7,895 bases of DNA from Deltaproteobacteria bacterium. Lineage in GTDB: Bacteria; Myxococcota_A; UBA796; UBA2385. The stretch spans positions 1 to 7,895 of the forward strand of contig CANHON010000211.1 of the NCBI GenBank assembly GCA_947462115.1, written 5' to 3'. Under the pieces are notes generated by a model that did not search any database, had not been told where the DNA came from, and saw nothing but the letters and a program-made list of their open reading frames with translations. Positions 1-5,921 of the stretch are shown here, one piece after another (the first letter of the stretch is position 1; every line of letters begins with the position of its first letter). A program made the translations under genes and the position numbers.

Positions 1-1130
1 CCCCTCGCCGCCGGCGAGCCCCCGGAGGCCAAAGCGGCGATGTCCTCTTGAATGAGCTGCAGCACGACGGTCGCCGGGCGCGCCCCGAGGCCGGCGTCCA
101 CCCAGGCCAAGGCGTCGCGGCTGCCGTCGAGGGCCTGGACCCGCGCGCCGGTGCGGCCGAGGTGCAGCATGAGGCGAGCGAGCAGAACACCGCAGCTCAC
201 GCCGATCAGGACCAGCTCCACCGGGTGATCGGCCGGCAGACACCGGCGCGCGGCGGCCGCGGCCAGCTGGAGCCGCGCGCTGAAGCCGGCGCTGGTGGGC
301 AAGGCCATCAGCTCAGCGTCGAGCAGCCGACCGAGCGCGCCCTCGCCGCGGGGCTGGGCCAGGAGCAGGTGGGCCAGCACCCGGGGATCGCCGCCGCGCC
401 GCGCCCCGACGTCCAGCGCCAGGGCGCCGAAGCCCGAGCGCACGAGCTGGGGCCGGAGGGCTGAGGCGAGGCCCGCCCCCGCGAGGCGCGCCCGCTCGTG
501 CTCCACCCCGCCAATGCCGAGCCAGGCGGCGATCTGGGCGGCGAGCTCCCGCATCGAGCCGGCCACCCGCCCCGCCGGCGCCGGGTCTTCGGGGTCGCGG
601 CAGAGGGCGGCGTCGGCCTCCAGCCACACCCGGCGGGCCTCGCGCACCAGGGCCTCGACGCGCTCTTCGTCGGCGGAGCTGAGGCTGCGGCTGGCGACCG
701 CGGCGCTGATGCCGCCCACCACCGCGTTTCGGCTGGTGAGCCGGAGCCGCGCGGCCATGCTGGCGGAGACCGCGCGCCAAAATGCCGCCTCGACCTTGGG
801 GTTGGCCTCGAAGACCCGCAGCAGGCCGGCGCGCTCCCAGCGCAGCACCGCACCCTCCCCGTCGGCCCGCACGTCGGCCGCGCGGGGGGCCTCGTCCACC
901 AGGGCCATCTCGCCGACCACGTCGCCGGGGCGCAGGGCGTCGAGCACCACCTCGGGGCGGCTGCGGGTGTCGACCACCTCAAAGCGGCCGGCCAAGACCA
1001 CGAACAGCTCGTCGCTGCGATCGCCGCGCTGGATGATGTGACCGCCGCTCGGCACGTCGACCTGGCGCCCGGCCGCGACCAGGGCGGCGCGGGCCTCGGG
1101 GGGCAAAAGCTCCAAAAAGTCGATCGCCAC
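1..1130 (-). CDS. Cyclic-nucleotide-binding domain fused to methyltransferase-like domain (partial, C-terminus off left edge)
   Basis: 376 codons are visible with no stop before the edge. Residues about 1-130 form a cyclic nucleotide-binding domain of the CRP/PKA type: a beta-roll (GGHIIQRGD, ELFVVLAGRFEVVD) and then the phosphate-binding cassette GEMALVDEAPRAADV at about 73-87. The cassette keeps the Gly-Glu and the Arg (R83) that contact the ribose and phosphate of cAMP or cGMP in the family. No helix-turn-helix follows. Residues about 263-280 (LGRLLDAELMALPTSAG) and a Rossmann-like stretch follow: motif I LVLIGVSCGVLLARL at about 306-320, a strand ending in acidic D335 (VQALD), then LQLIQEDIAAL. 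This order resembles CNB proteins annotated as extracellular factor (3-hydroxypalmitic acid methyl ester) biosynthesis proteins, a SAM-dependent methyltransferase family. The family assignment is from memory and is moderate; the CNB call is strong. The GTG at 1130 is chosen because GAGGT lies 4 bases upstream; an in-frame GTG at 1136 lacks this spacing. Confidence 0.8.
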   Translation of the reverse strand, partial: MAIDFLELLPPEARAALVAAGRQVDVPSGGHIIQRGDRSDELFVVLAGRFEVVDTRSRPEVVLDALRPGDVVGEMALVDEAPRAADVRADGEGAVLRWERAGLLRVFEANPKVEAAFWRAVSASMAARLRLTSRNAVVGGISAAVASRSLSSADEERVEALVREARRVWLEADAALCRDPEDPAPAGRVAGSMRELAAQIAAWLGIGGVEHERARLAGAGLASALRPQLVRSGFGALALDVGARRGGDPRVLAHLLLAQPRGEGALGRLLDAELMALPTSAGFSARLQLAAAAARRCLPADHPVELVLIGVSCGVLLARLMLHLGRTGARVQALDGSRDALAWVDAGLGARPATVVLQLIQEDIAALASGGSPAAR

Positions 1131-1134
1131 GCTC

Positions 1135-1139
1135 ACCTC
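1135..1139 (-). promoter_or_regulatory. Ribosome binding site deciding the GTG start at 1130
   Basis: On the minus strand GAGGT lies 4 bases before the GTG at 1130. The alternative in-frame GTG at 1136 overlaps this site, so 1130 is preferred. The difference is only two residues. Confidence 0.5.
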
Positions 1140-1254
1140 ACCCGGGGCGCGGCGGTGGGGACGCCGACGCCGCCCGAGCCTATCGCAGGGCCCGCCGCCC
1201 GCGCCGCGCCGACCGCGGGGCCCGCCGGCCCAGGCCACGACCTCTGGCCGAGGC

Positions 1255-1273
1255 GCCGGGTTAGCAGCCCGGC
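1255..1273. repeat. Inverted repeat / hairpin, 6-bp stem and 7-base loop
   Basis: GCCGGG at 1255-1260 and CCCGGC at 1268-1273 pair perfectly around the loop TTAGCAG. A weaker 4-bp stem (CCTC/GAGG, 1241-1253) lies immediately to the left. No T-run follows on either strand, so a classical intrinsic terminator is not supported. It could be an operator, an RNA leader hairpin or chance in GC-rich DNA. Confidence 0.4.
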
Positions 1274-1328
1274 ACCGGCGCCCTGCTCCCATCGGCGCGA
1301 AGCGGGCCCCGGCTGCGGCCCGCCGCGC

Positions 1329-1338
1329 GGGCGCGCCC
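1329..1338. repeat. 10-bp perfect palindrome upstream of the operon start
   Basis: GGGCGCGCCC is its own reverse complement and sits 27 bases before the ATG at 1366. The position would suit an operator close to a transcription start. In DNA this GC-rich such palindromes also arise by chance, so the function is open. Confidence 0.35.
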
Positions 1339-1365
1339 CACCCGAATCCCCCCAGCGAGGCCACC

Positions 1366-1902
1366 ATGAGCCAGGAACCGAGCGCCAGCCCCACGGCGCT
1401 GAACGCCGCGCAGATCCACGCCGCCCTCGGCGAAGAGCTGGACGCCCTCATCCTCCGCCTGCGCGAGATGGACGACGAGGACGCCATCAAGGAGCGCCTG
1501 ACGGTCCTGCTGACCGGAGAGACCGCGAGCCAGGCCCGCGAGCTGCTCGAGGGCCGCCTGCGGGGCGAGCGCCTCGAGGTGCAGTGGGAGCTGGAGGAGG
1601 TCCTCGACGCCACGGCGCCCAAGCCGCCGCCGGCGCCCGAGGCCCCCGCCGCCCCTGAGGCCCCGCCCGAGCCGCCCGAGGACCCCAACAAGCCGCTGAC
1701 CGCCGCTGATCTCGTGCCGGTCTACGACGATCCCCGCGGGCTCATGCTGCACAAGTCCAAGCGCGGCGACCGGTGGTTCGCCACCCAGTTCGACCCGCGC
1801 ACCGGTCAACCGCAGACCTTTGAATTGTCTGCCCAAGAGAAGGCCCAGATCAAGGTGCAGCTCGCCGGGAGCCCCTACTGGCTGCTCGGGGGCAAGGGCT
1901 GA
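1366..1902 (+). CDS. Conserved-looking protein of unknown function, Pro/Ala/Glu linker
   Basis: 178 residues; I do not recognise the family. Three parts are visible. Residues about 12-82 are acidic and probably alpha-helical (ELDALILRLREMDDEDAIKERL, with heptad-like leucines). Residues about 84-107 are a Pro/Ala/Glu linker. Residues about 110-178 form a compact, less biased domain with aromatic and glycine positions typical of a folded module (VYDDPRGLMLHKSKRGDRW, then FDPRTGQPQTFEL and SPYWLLGG). There is no signal peptide, membrane segment or cysteine, so it should be cytoplasmic. The ATG is preceded by GCGAGG at a usable spacing. Its TGA shares a base with the ATG of the next gene, so the two are probably translationally coupled and act together. 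The helical part could be a dimerisation or docking segment; this is a guess. Confidence 0.8.
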   Translation: MSQEPSASPTALNAAQIHAALGEELDALILRLREMDDEDAIKERLTVLLTGETASQARELLEGRLRGERLEVQWELEEVLDATAPKPPPAPEAPAAPEAPPEPPEDPNKPLTAADLVPVYDDPRGLMLHKSKRGDRWFATQFDPRTGQPQTFELSAQEKAQIKVQLAGSPYWLLGGKG

Positions 1903-3332
1903 TGGGCGCGGCGACGCGGCGCGGCGGGGGGCTGCCCCAGGCTTGGCTGGGGGCGGCGGCCCTCGCGCTCGGGCTCGGCTGCGGCGGCACCCGCAAGCTG
2001 CTCCGCGACGCCGAAGGGTACTACGCCGAGGGCCGCTACTCCGCGGCGGTCCGCACCTACGAGCGCGTGCTGGAGGCCAAGCCCGGCGAGCCCGAGGCCT
2101 TGGTCGGGGTGGCCCGCGCGTGGCTGGAGACCGACCAGCCCGAGCGGGCCATCGTGCCGGCCCAGGTGGCCGCCGAGACCAAGGTGCCGGGCGGCAAAGA
2201 GGCGCTGGTCGATGCGCTGGTCGCCAACGGTCGGGGCGCGGACGCCCGCGCGACGGCCGAGGCCCTGGTGGCCGAGGCCCCCACCGACCCCACCGCCCAC
2301 CAGCGCCAGCTCGAGGCCCTGCTGGCCGCCGGTCAGCTCCAGCCGGCGATGTCCGCGGCGGAGAAGATCATCGAGCTCGGCGGCGGCGCGCGGGCCATGG
2401 CCTCGGCCGCCTGGGCCCAGGTCCGGGTCGACAATTGCGGCCGCGCCACCACCCTCGCCAGCCGGGCCAGCGCCGCCGCCGTGGCGGACGCCGGGGTCCA
2501 GGCCGAGGCCGCGGCGGTGTTCCGCCTGTGCGGGGACGCCGAGCGGGCCAGCGCCACCGCCAACGCCGCGCGGGGGCTGCTCACCGACAATGGCGCGCTG
2601 TGGAGCGTTCAGGCCAAGCGGCGGCTGGACGGCGGCGACGCCGAGGGGGCCGTGCGCCGCCTGTCCTGGCTGCGGGCGGTCTACGGCGACGACGGGCAGA
2701 TCGCCGCGCGCCTCGGCTCGGCCTGGCTCAAGGCCGGCGACGCCCCGCGGGCCAGCGGTGAGCTCGGCGCCGCGCTCAAGCTCGCGCCCTACATCGCCAC
2801 CAACCAGCTCGCCAGCGGCGTTCACGTGGCCTACCGGGCCGCCGATCAGCTCAGCGAGCAGGACCGCCAGGTCGCCGTGACCGCCATCCTGCGCGAGCGG
2901 GCCCGGGCCGACGCCGCGCGCGGAGACGGGGACGCCGCCGCGGAGGCCCAAGAGGAGGCGCTGCGCCGCTCCGGCAGCCGCGACCCCGCTGAGTGGCTGC
3001 AGGTGGCGATGGCCTGGCAGACCGCCCCCGATCCCACCCGCGGCCTCGACGCCGCCCGCATGGCGGCCGACCTCGCCCCCGACAGCTTCGAGGCCCGCCT
3101 CGTGCTCGCCTCGGTGCTGGCGCGGCGCCGGGAGCTGGAGCAGGCCATCGGCCACGCCCAGCTCGCCTTCCGCATGCGCCCCAGCGACGAGCGCGGCGCC
3201 CTGCTGCTCGGCAACCTCTTGATCTCGCGGGGAGATCTGCGGGAGGCCGAGCGCGTCTACACCGACGCCCTCGCGGCGAACCCGAAGTCCGCCGCGGTGC
3301 GCGACGCGCTGCGCCGGCTGCCCAAGCGCTGA
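1902..3332 (+). CDS. TPR-repeat protein, probable lipoprotein
   Basis: 476 residues. The N-terminus has arginines at 6-7, a hydrophobic stretch at about 15-26 and a cysteine at 27 followed by GG, as in many bacterial lipoproteins. The lipobox is imperfect: positions -3 to -1 are Gly-Leu-Gly instead of Leu-Ala/Ser-Gly/Ala. The rest is helical and alanine-rich, with tetratricopeptide-like repeats. The clearest are at about 31-63 (AEGYYAEGRYSAAVRTYERVLEAKP), 265-297, 397-428 and 431-462 (LLLGNLLISRGDLREAERVYTDALAANP); weaker copies occur at about 64-160. TPR proteins scaffold protein complexes, and a lipid-anchored one would sit at the cell envelope. The start overlaps the previous stop by one base (TGATG), so the two genes form an operon. 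The gene ends one base from the oppositely oriented cyclase gene. The partner is unknown. Confidence 0.85.
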   Translation: MGAATRRGGGLPQAWLGAAALALGLGCGGTRKLLRDAEGYYAEGRYSAAVRTYERVLEAKPGEPEALVGVARAWLETDQPERAIVPAQVAAETKVPGGKEALVDALVANGRGADARATAEALVAEAPTDPTAHQRQLEALLAAGQLQPAMSAAEKIIELGGGARAMASAAWAQVRVDNCGRATTLASRASAAAVADAGVQAEAAAVFRLCGDAERASATANAARGLLTDNGALWSVQAKRRLDGGDAEGAVRRLSWLRAVYGDDGQIAARLGSAWLKAGDAPRASGELGAALKLAPYIATNQLASGVHVAYRAADQLSEQDRQVAVTAILRERARADAARGDGDAAAEAQEEALRRSGSRDPAEWLQVAMAWQTAPDPTRGLDAARMAADLAPDSFEARLVLASVLARRRELEQAIGHAQLAFRMRPSDERGALLLGNLLISRGDLREAERVYTDALAANPKSAAVRDALRRLPKR

Positions 3333-3333
3333 G

Positions 3334-5148
3334 TCAGGGGGCCGCGGGGCTCGGCTCCGGCCGCAAGGGCCAGACCTCCATGGGCGCCGCCCGCCCCTTG
3401 AGCGACACCGTCCGGGGCTGCCCCAACGGGAAGGCCCCCGACAGCAGGCGGGCGGTGGGCGCGCCGAGCAGCACCTCGTCCACCGCGGCCTCGGACTGGA
3501 TGCGCTGAGCGACGTTGACCGTGTCGCCGATGACGGTGAAGTCGCGCCGGAAGTCCCGGCTGCCGACGTCGCCGACCACGACCTCGCCGCTGTGGATGCC
3601 CACGCGCAGCCGCAGGTCGACGCCGAGCTCCGCCCGGAGCGCCGGGAGCACCCGGCGGACCAGCTCCAGCGCGCCCTGCACCGCCCCGGCCGCGCCCCGG
3701 CTGTCCCCGTCGAAGACCGCGAGGATGCAGTCGCCGATGAACTTGTCGATGCTCGCGCCGTGCCGCACCAGCGCCGGCACCGTCGCGTCGAAAAAGGCGT
3801 TGAGCACCCGCACCACCTCGGCGGCGGGCAGCGTCTCGCACAAGGTGGTGAAGCCCACGAGGTCGGCGAACAGCACCGTGCGCCGGCGGGAGACGGCGAT
3901 GGGGTCGCGCCGCCCGGTCACGAGCCAGCTCTCCATCGCTTGGAGGGCCTCGCCCGACAGGTAGCGGTGCAGCAGGGTGCGCTGGCGCTCGCCCCGGGCG
4001 AAGGACAGCAGGCGCTCCACCTCCGAGACCAGCCGCTCGGGCGGATAGGGCCGGGCGATCACCGTGAAGCGCTCGGGGCCGAGCGCCGCGCTCAGCGCCG
4101 ACAGGGCCTGCGACTGCACTGGGCCGCCCCCGCCGCCGGGCCGGGCGATGAGCACCACCGGGGCATGGCCCTCGTCCACCAAGCCGAGGACCGCGTCGAC
4201 ACCGACGTGCTCCAGGACATCTTCGTCCACCACCACGAGCTGGGCCTCGGGGCCGGCGGGCGGGGCTCCGGGCGATCGCCCGCCGGGCGCCCCGTCGACG
4301 CCCTGCACATCAAAGCCCTGCACATCAAAGCCCTGCGAGACGAGGCTGGACTCCAGCGCCCGGGCCCGCCGCGGCTCGGCGTCCAGCACCAGCAGGCGCT
4401 CCGGCCGGGCGAGGCTGCGCGCGGTCACGAGGCGCCGGACCCGGGCCACCAGCTCGGCCGGCACCGCGGGCTTGATGAGGTAGTCGTCGGCGCCCACCGC
4501 GTAGCCGCGGGCGATGGCGTCGGCGCTGATCTGGCTCGTGAGCAGCAGCACCGGGGTCATGGCGCGGCTCGGGTCGTCCTTGATGGCGCCGCAGAGGGCA
4601 AAGCCGTCCATGACCGGCATCTCCACGTCGCTGAGCACGAGGTCCGCCGGGCCGAACAGATCGAGGTTCCGCAGCGCCGCCTTGCCGTCCTCGGCTTCGC
4701 GGACGCCCCAGCCGGCGTCGGTGAGGGCCGCGCTCACCCAGCGGCGGTGGGCCCGCGAGTCATCCACCACCAAGATCTGCGGGATGGCGCTGAGCTGCGC
4801 CCGGACGACCGAGCGGATCTGCTCGGGCGTGCAGGGGAGCTGAAGCCGCGCGTGGCCCATCACCCGGGGCCCCAGCACCGGATCGGAGGAGGCGACCACG
4901 AAGCGGCAGGCCCGGAGCCGGGGCTCGGCGTGCAGCACCTCGACCAGCCGCCGCCCATCGGCGGTCGTGGCGGAGCGCCGCAGCAAGATCACCCGCGGGG
5001 TCTTGGCGGCCAGCTCGCGCAGCAGCCCCGGCGAGAAGGAGGAGTGCACGCTCACCTCGACGCCGAGCGGCGCGCAGCCCTGCTGGACCAGCTCCTCCAA
5101 AACCGGGCTGTCGAAGATCAGGGCGACGCGGCGCGGCTCGTCGGTCAG
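3334..5148 (-). CDS. Class III adenylate cyclase with three receiver-like domains
   Basis: 604 residues from a CTG start. Residues about 5-120 are a receiver-like fold without the acidic phospho-acceptor (the strand reads VILLRRS). Residues about 124-242 are an intact receiver: D129-D130, phospho-acceptor D174 in LSDVEMPVMDG, T204 and K226 in YLIKP. Residues about 250-385 look like a third, degenerate receiver ending FTVIARPYPP, interrupted by a Gly/Pro-rich insert at about 275-300. A short linker helix (about 388-415) leads to the cyclase domain at about 420-595. That domain has both metal aspartates (D429 in FADLVGFT, D473 in FIGD), the adenine-selecting pair K469 and T538 (class IIIb pattern), and transition-state N545 and R549 in VNVAQR. 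It should make cAMP from ATP in the cytoplasm, controlled by phosphorylation of the middle receiver. No ATG, GTG or TTG lies at a suitable place in frame. CTG is preceded by GGAGGT at 5 bases. It is divergent from the chemosensory operon, which supplies a plausible kinase. Confidence 0.9.
   Translation of the reverse strand: MTDEPRRVALIFDSPVLEELVQQGCAPLGVEVSVHSSFSPGLLRELAAKTPRVILLRRSATTADGRRLVEVLHAEPRLRACRFVVASSDPVLGPRVMGHARLQLPCTPEQIRSVVRAQLSAIPQILVVDDSRAHRRWVSAALTDAGWGVREAEDGKAALRNLDLFGPADLVLSDVEMPVMDGFALCGAIKDDPSRAMTPVLLLTSQISADAIARGYAVGADDYLIKPAVPAELVARVRRLVTARSLARPERLLVLDAEPRRARALESSLVSQGFDVQGFDVQGVDGAPGGRSPGAPPAGPEAQLVVVDEDVLEHVGVDAVLGLVDEGHAPVVLIARPGGGGGPVQSQALSALSAALGPERFTVIARPYPPERLVSEVERLLSFARGERQRTLLHRYLSGEALQAMESWLVTGRRDPIAVSRRRTVLFADLVGFTTLCETLPAAEVVRVLNAFFDATVPALVRHGASIDKFIGDCILAVFDGDSRGAAGAVQGALELVRRVLPALRAELGVDLRLRVGIHSGEVVVGDVGSRDFRRDFTVIGDTVNVAQRIQSEAAVDEVLLGAPTARLLSGAFPLGQPRTVSLKGRAAPMEVWPLRPEPSPAAP
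4301..4336 (-). repeat. Tandem 15-bp duplication inside the cyclase gene
   Basis: The unit CCCTGCACATCAAAG occurs twice back to back (4301-4315 and 4316-4330), followed by six bases of a third copy. In the protein it gives FDVQG twice, at about residues 274-283, then VQGVDG. The length is a multiple of three, so the frame is kept. The unit is visibly poorer in GC than its surroundings and opens the Gly/Pro-rich insert of the third receiver-like domain. It looks like a recent slippage event in a permissive loop. Confidence 0.85.
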
Positions 5149-5153
5149 GGTCC

Positions 5154-5159
5154 ACCTCC
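5154..5159 (-). promoter_or_regulatory. Strong ribosome binding site supporting a CTG start for the cyclase
   Basis: On the minus strand GGAGGT is followed by five bases and then CTG (5148-5146) in the cyclase frame. The same stretch contains an ATG (about 5166) and a GTG in a different frame, which would read only a short unrelated peptide. The SD strength and spacing, with no ATG, GTG or TTG in frame nearby, point to CTG initiation unless a base was gained or lost in the CCC run at 5150-5148. Confidence 0.6.
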
Positions 5160-5173
5160 GCGGACATCCTATT

Positions 5174-5187
5174 GGGGCCGCCGCCCC
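5174..5187. repeat. Short inverted repeat in the cyclase leader
   Basis: GGGGC and GCCCC pair around CGCC. The hairpin would lie in the cyclase transcript just upstream of its ribosome binding site. Only five pairs are perfect, so chance is possible. Confidence 0.3.
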
Positions 5188-5243
5188 GATCGGCGCTTCC
5201 AACGGCCATCCCCGCGGCCCGCCGCCGAAGTGGGCACGCTTGT

Positions 5244-5259
5244 ACGGGGTTCCCCCCGT
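5244..5259. repeat. Inverted repeat, 6-bp stem and 4-base loop, in the divergent region
   Basis: ACGGGG (5244-5249), loop TTCC, CCCCGT (5254-5259) is a perfect hairpin near the middle of the divergent region. It could be an operator acting on both directions. No T-tract follows, so it is not a standard terminator. Confidence 0.4.
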
Positions 5260-5343
5260 CCGCGTGTCCGAAGCGCGGGAGCCGCGGCTACACCTCGACG
5301 TCCCGCCCCGCAGGCCAACGGCCGGGCGCGAAGAGGAGCCGAG

Positions 5344-5874
5344 ATGAGCGACAACGACGCGGTCTACGAATTTTCGCCCGACACCATCTTGGTCTCGAAG
5401 ACCGACCCGCGGGGCGTCATCACCTACGCCAACGCCCAGTTCTGCAAGGCGGCCAACCTCCCGCCCGCCGCGCTGGTGGGCAAGCCCCACGCCACGGTCC
5501 GGCACCCCGACATGCCCCGGGCGGCCTTCGCCATGATGTGGGCCAAGCTGCAGGCCGCCGAGGAGTTCTTCGCGGTGGTCGTCAACAAGCGCGAGGGGGG
5601 CGGCTGCTACTGGGTGCTCGCCCACGTCGTCCCCGACATCGACCCCGACTCCGGCGAGGTGCTCGGCTTTCACAGCTCGCGCCGCTGGGTGAGCCCCTCT
5701 GCCCGCCGCGAGGCCGAGCGGGTCTACGCGCTGCTGCGCGCGGCCGAGGCCAAGGCCCCCAACAAGTCCAAGGCCGCGGCCGCTGGGCGGGCGGCGCTGG
5801 ACCAGCTCCTCGCCGACGCCGGCCAGACCTACGAGCAGTGGGTCATGTCGCTCGCTGTTCAGACCGGCCGCTGA
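5344..5874 (+). CDS. Aer/CetB-like stand-alone PAS domain protein
   Basis: 176 residues. Residues about 12-115 match the PAS domain of the aerotaxis receptor Aer: VSKTDPRGVITYAN, then VRHPDMPRAAFAMMW and YWVLAHVVPDI. Aligned by eye with E. coli Aer, the residues needed for FAD binding are largely kept: N30 (Aer N34), R53-H54 (R57-H58), F62 (F66) and N81 (N85). Aer W79 is replaced by F75. The protein should therefore sense redox state or energy through FAD, though cofactor binding is inferred. Unlike Aer it has no membrane segment, HAMP or signalling domain; residues about 118-176 are a helical, Ala/Lys-rich tail. A soluble receptor follows after 47 bases, which recalls the split CetB/CetA receptor of Campylobacter. 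The ATG has GAGGAG at good spacing upstream. The open frame continues far upstream, but only as the shadow of the cyclase gene. Confidence 0.88.
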   Translation: MSDNDAVYEFSPDTILVSKTDPRGVITYANAQFCKAANLPPAALVGKPHATVRHPDMPRAAFAMMWAKLQAAEEFFAVVVNKREGGGCYWVLAHVVPDIDPDSGEVLGFHSSRRWVSPSARREAERVYALLRAAEAKAPNKSKAAAAGRAALDQLLADAGQTYEQWVMSLAVQTGR

Positions 5875-5911
5875 GCCGACCCGGTCCCCGCACCCGAACC
5901 CGAACCCGCGC

Positions 5912-5916
5912 GAGGT
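5912..5916 (+). promoter_or_regulatory. Ribosome binding site supporting the TTG start of the MCP gene
   Basis: GAGGT lies five bases before TTG at 5922 in the MCP frame. No ATG or GTG is available between the PAS stop and the conserved region of the receptor. The same gap carries a small CCCGAA repeat (about 5893-5908) with no assigned role. Confidence 0.55.
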
Positions 5917-5921
5917 CCCCT

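Larger units (their letters stand above)
1131..1365. promoter_or_regulatory. Divergent intergenic region between the CNB gene and the two-gene operon
   Basis: These 235 bases separate two divergent genes and should hold both promoters. No convincing -35/-10 pair, sigma-54 element or CRP-type TGTGA-N6-TCACA site was found by eye. What can be seen are the ribosome binding site of the leftward gene, a GC hairpin at 1255-1273 and a 10-bp perfect palindrome at 1329-1338, listed separately. Everything else is GC-rich sequence without recognisable structure. Some in-frame open sequence extends upstream of the chosen leftward start, so the true leftward start could lie further in. Confidence 0.4.
5149..5343. 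promoter_or_regulatory. Divergent intergenic region between the cyclase and the chemosensory operon
   Basis: These 195 bases must carry the promoters of both the leftward cyclase and the rightward PAS-MCP-CheA operon, so the two could share regulation. No confident -35/-10 or sigma-54 promoter could be assigned. The region contains the cyclase ribosome binding site (5154-5159) and two short inverted repeats (5174-5187 and 5244-5259). A GAGGAG just before the ATG at 5344 serves the PAS gene. Confidence 0.45.

Noticed and set aside
1255..1273. Intrinsic terminator
   Set aside because: The stem is followed by no T-run on either strand and lies in a divergent spacer where no gene ends.
1131..1365. 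CRP-type cAMP-receptor binding site
   Set aside because: The cAMP theme prompted a search for TGTGA-N6-TCACA-like half sites; none with acceptable symmetry was found in either divergent region.
498..1658. 386-residue plus-strand open frame
   Set aside because: It runs antisense across the CNB gene and out of frame into the next gene; the translation is Arg/Pro/Gly/Ala-rich with no domain.
1875..3155. 426-residue minus-strand open frame opposite the TPR gene
   Set aside because: Low-complexity Gly/Ala/Arg/Leu translation without motifs; the plus strand has a coherent TPR protein with a coupled start.
4760..5209. 149-residue minus-strand frame using the ATG near 5166
   Set aside because: It overlaps the cyclase in another frame and reads Arg/Ala/Gly-rich shadow sequence; it is relevant only if a frameshift exists near 5148-5150.
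3592..5343. Upstream in-frame extension of the PAS gene
   Set aside because: The extension is antisense to the cyclase and compositionally biased; the Aer-like domain begins just after the ATG at 5344, which has its own ribosome binding site.
5149..5673. Upstream extension of the cyclase to an ATG at 5673
   Set aside because: The extra 175 residues are antisense to the PAS gene and show no domain; the strong ribosome binding site at 5154-5159 sits just before the first receiver-like strand.
5891..5908. CCCGAA repeat as a telomere-like or CRISPR-like array
   Set aside because: There are only about two and a half copies of a 6-base unit in a 47-base gap, with no spacers.
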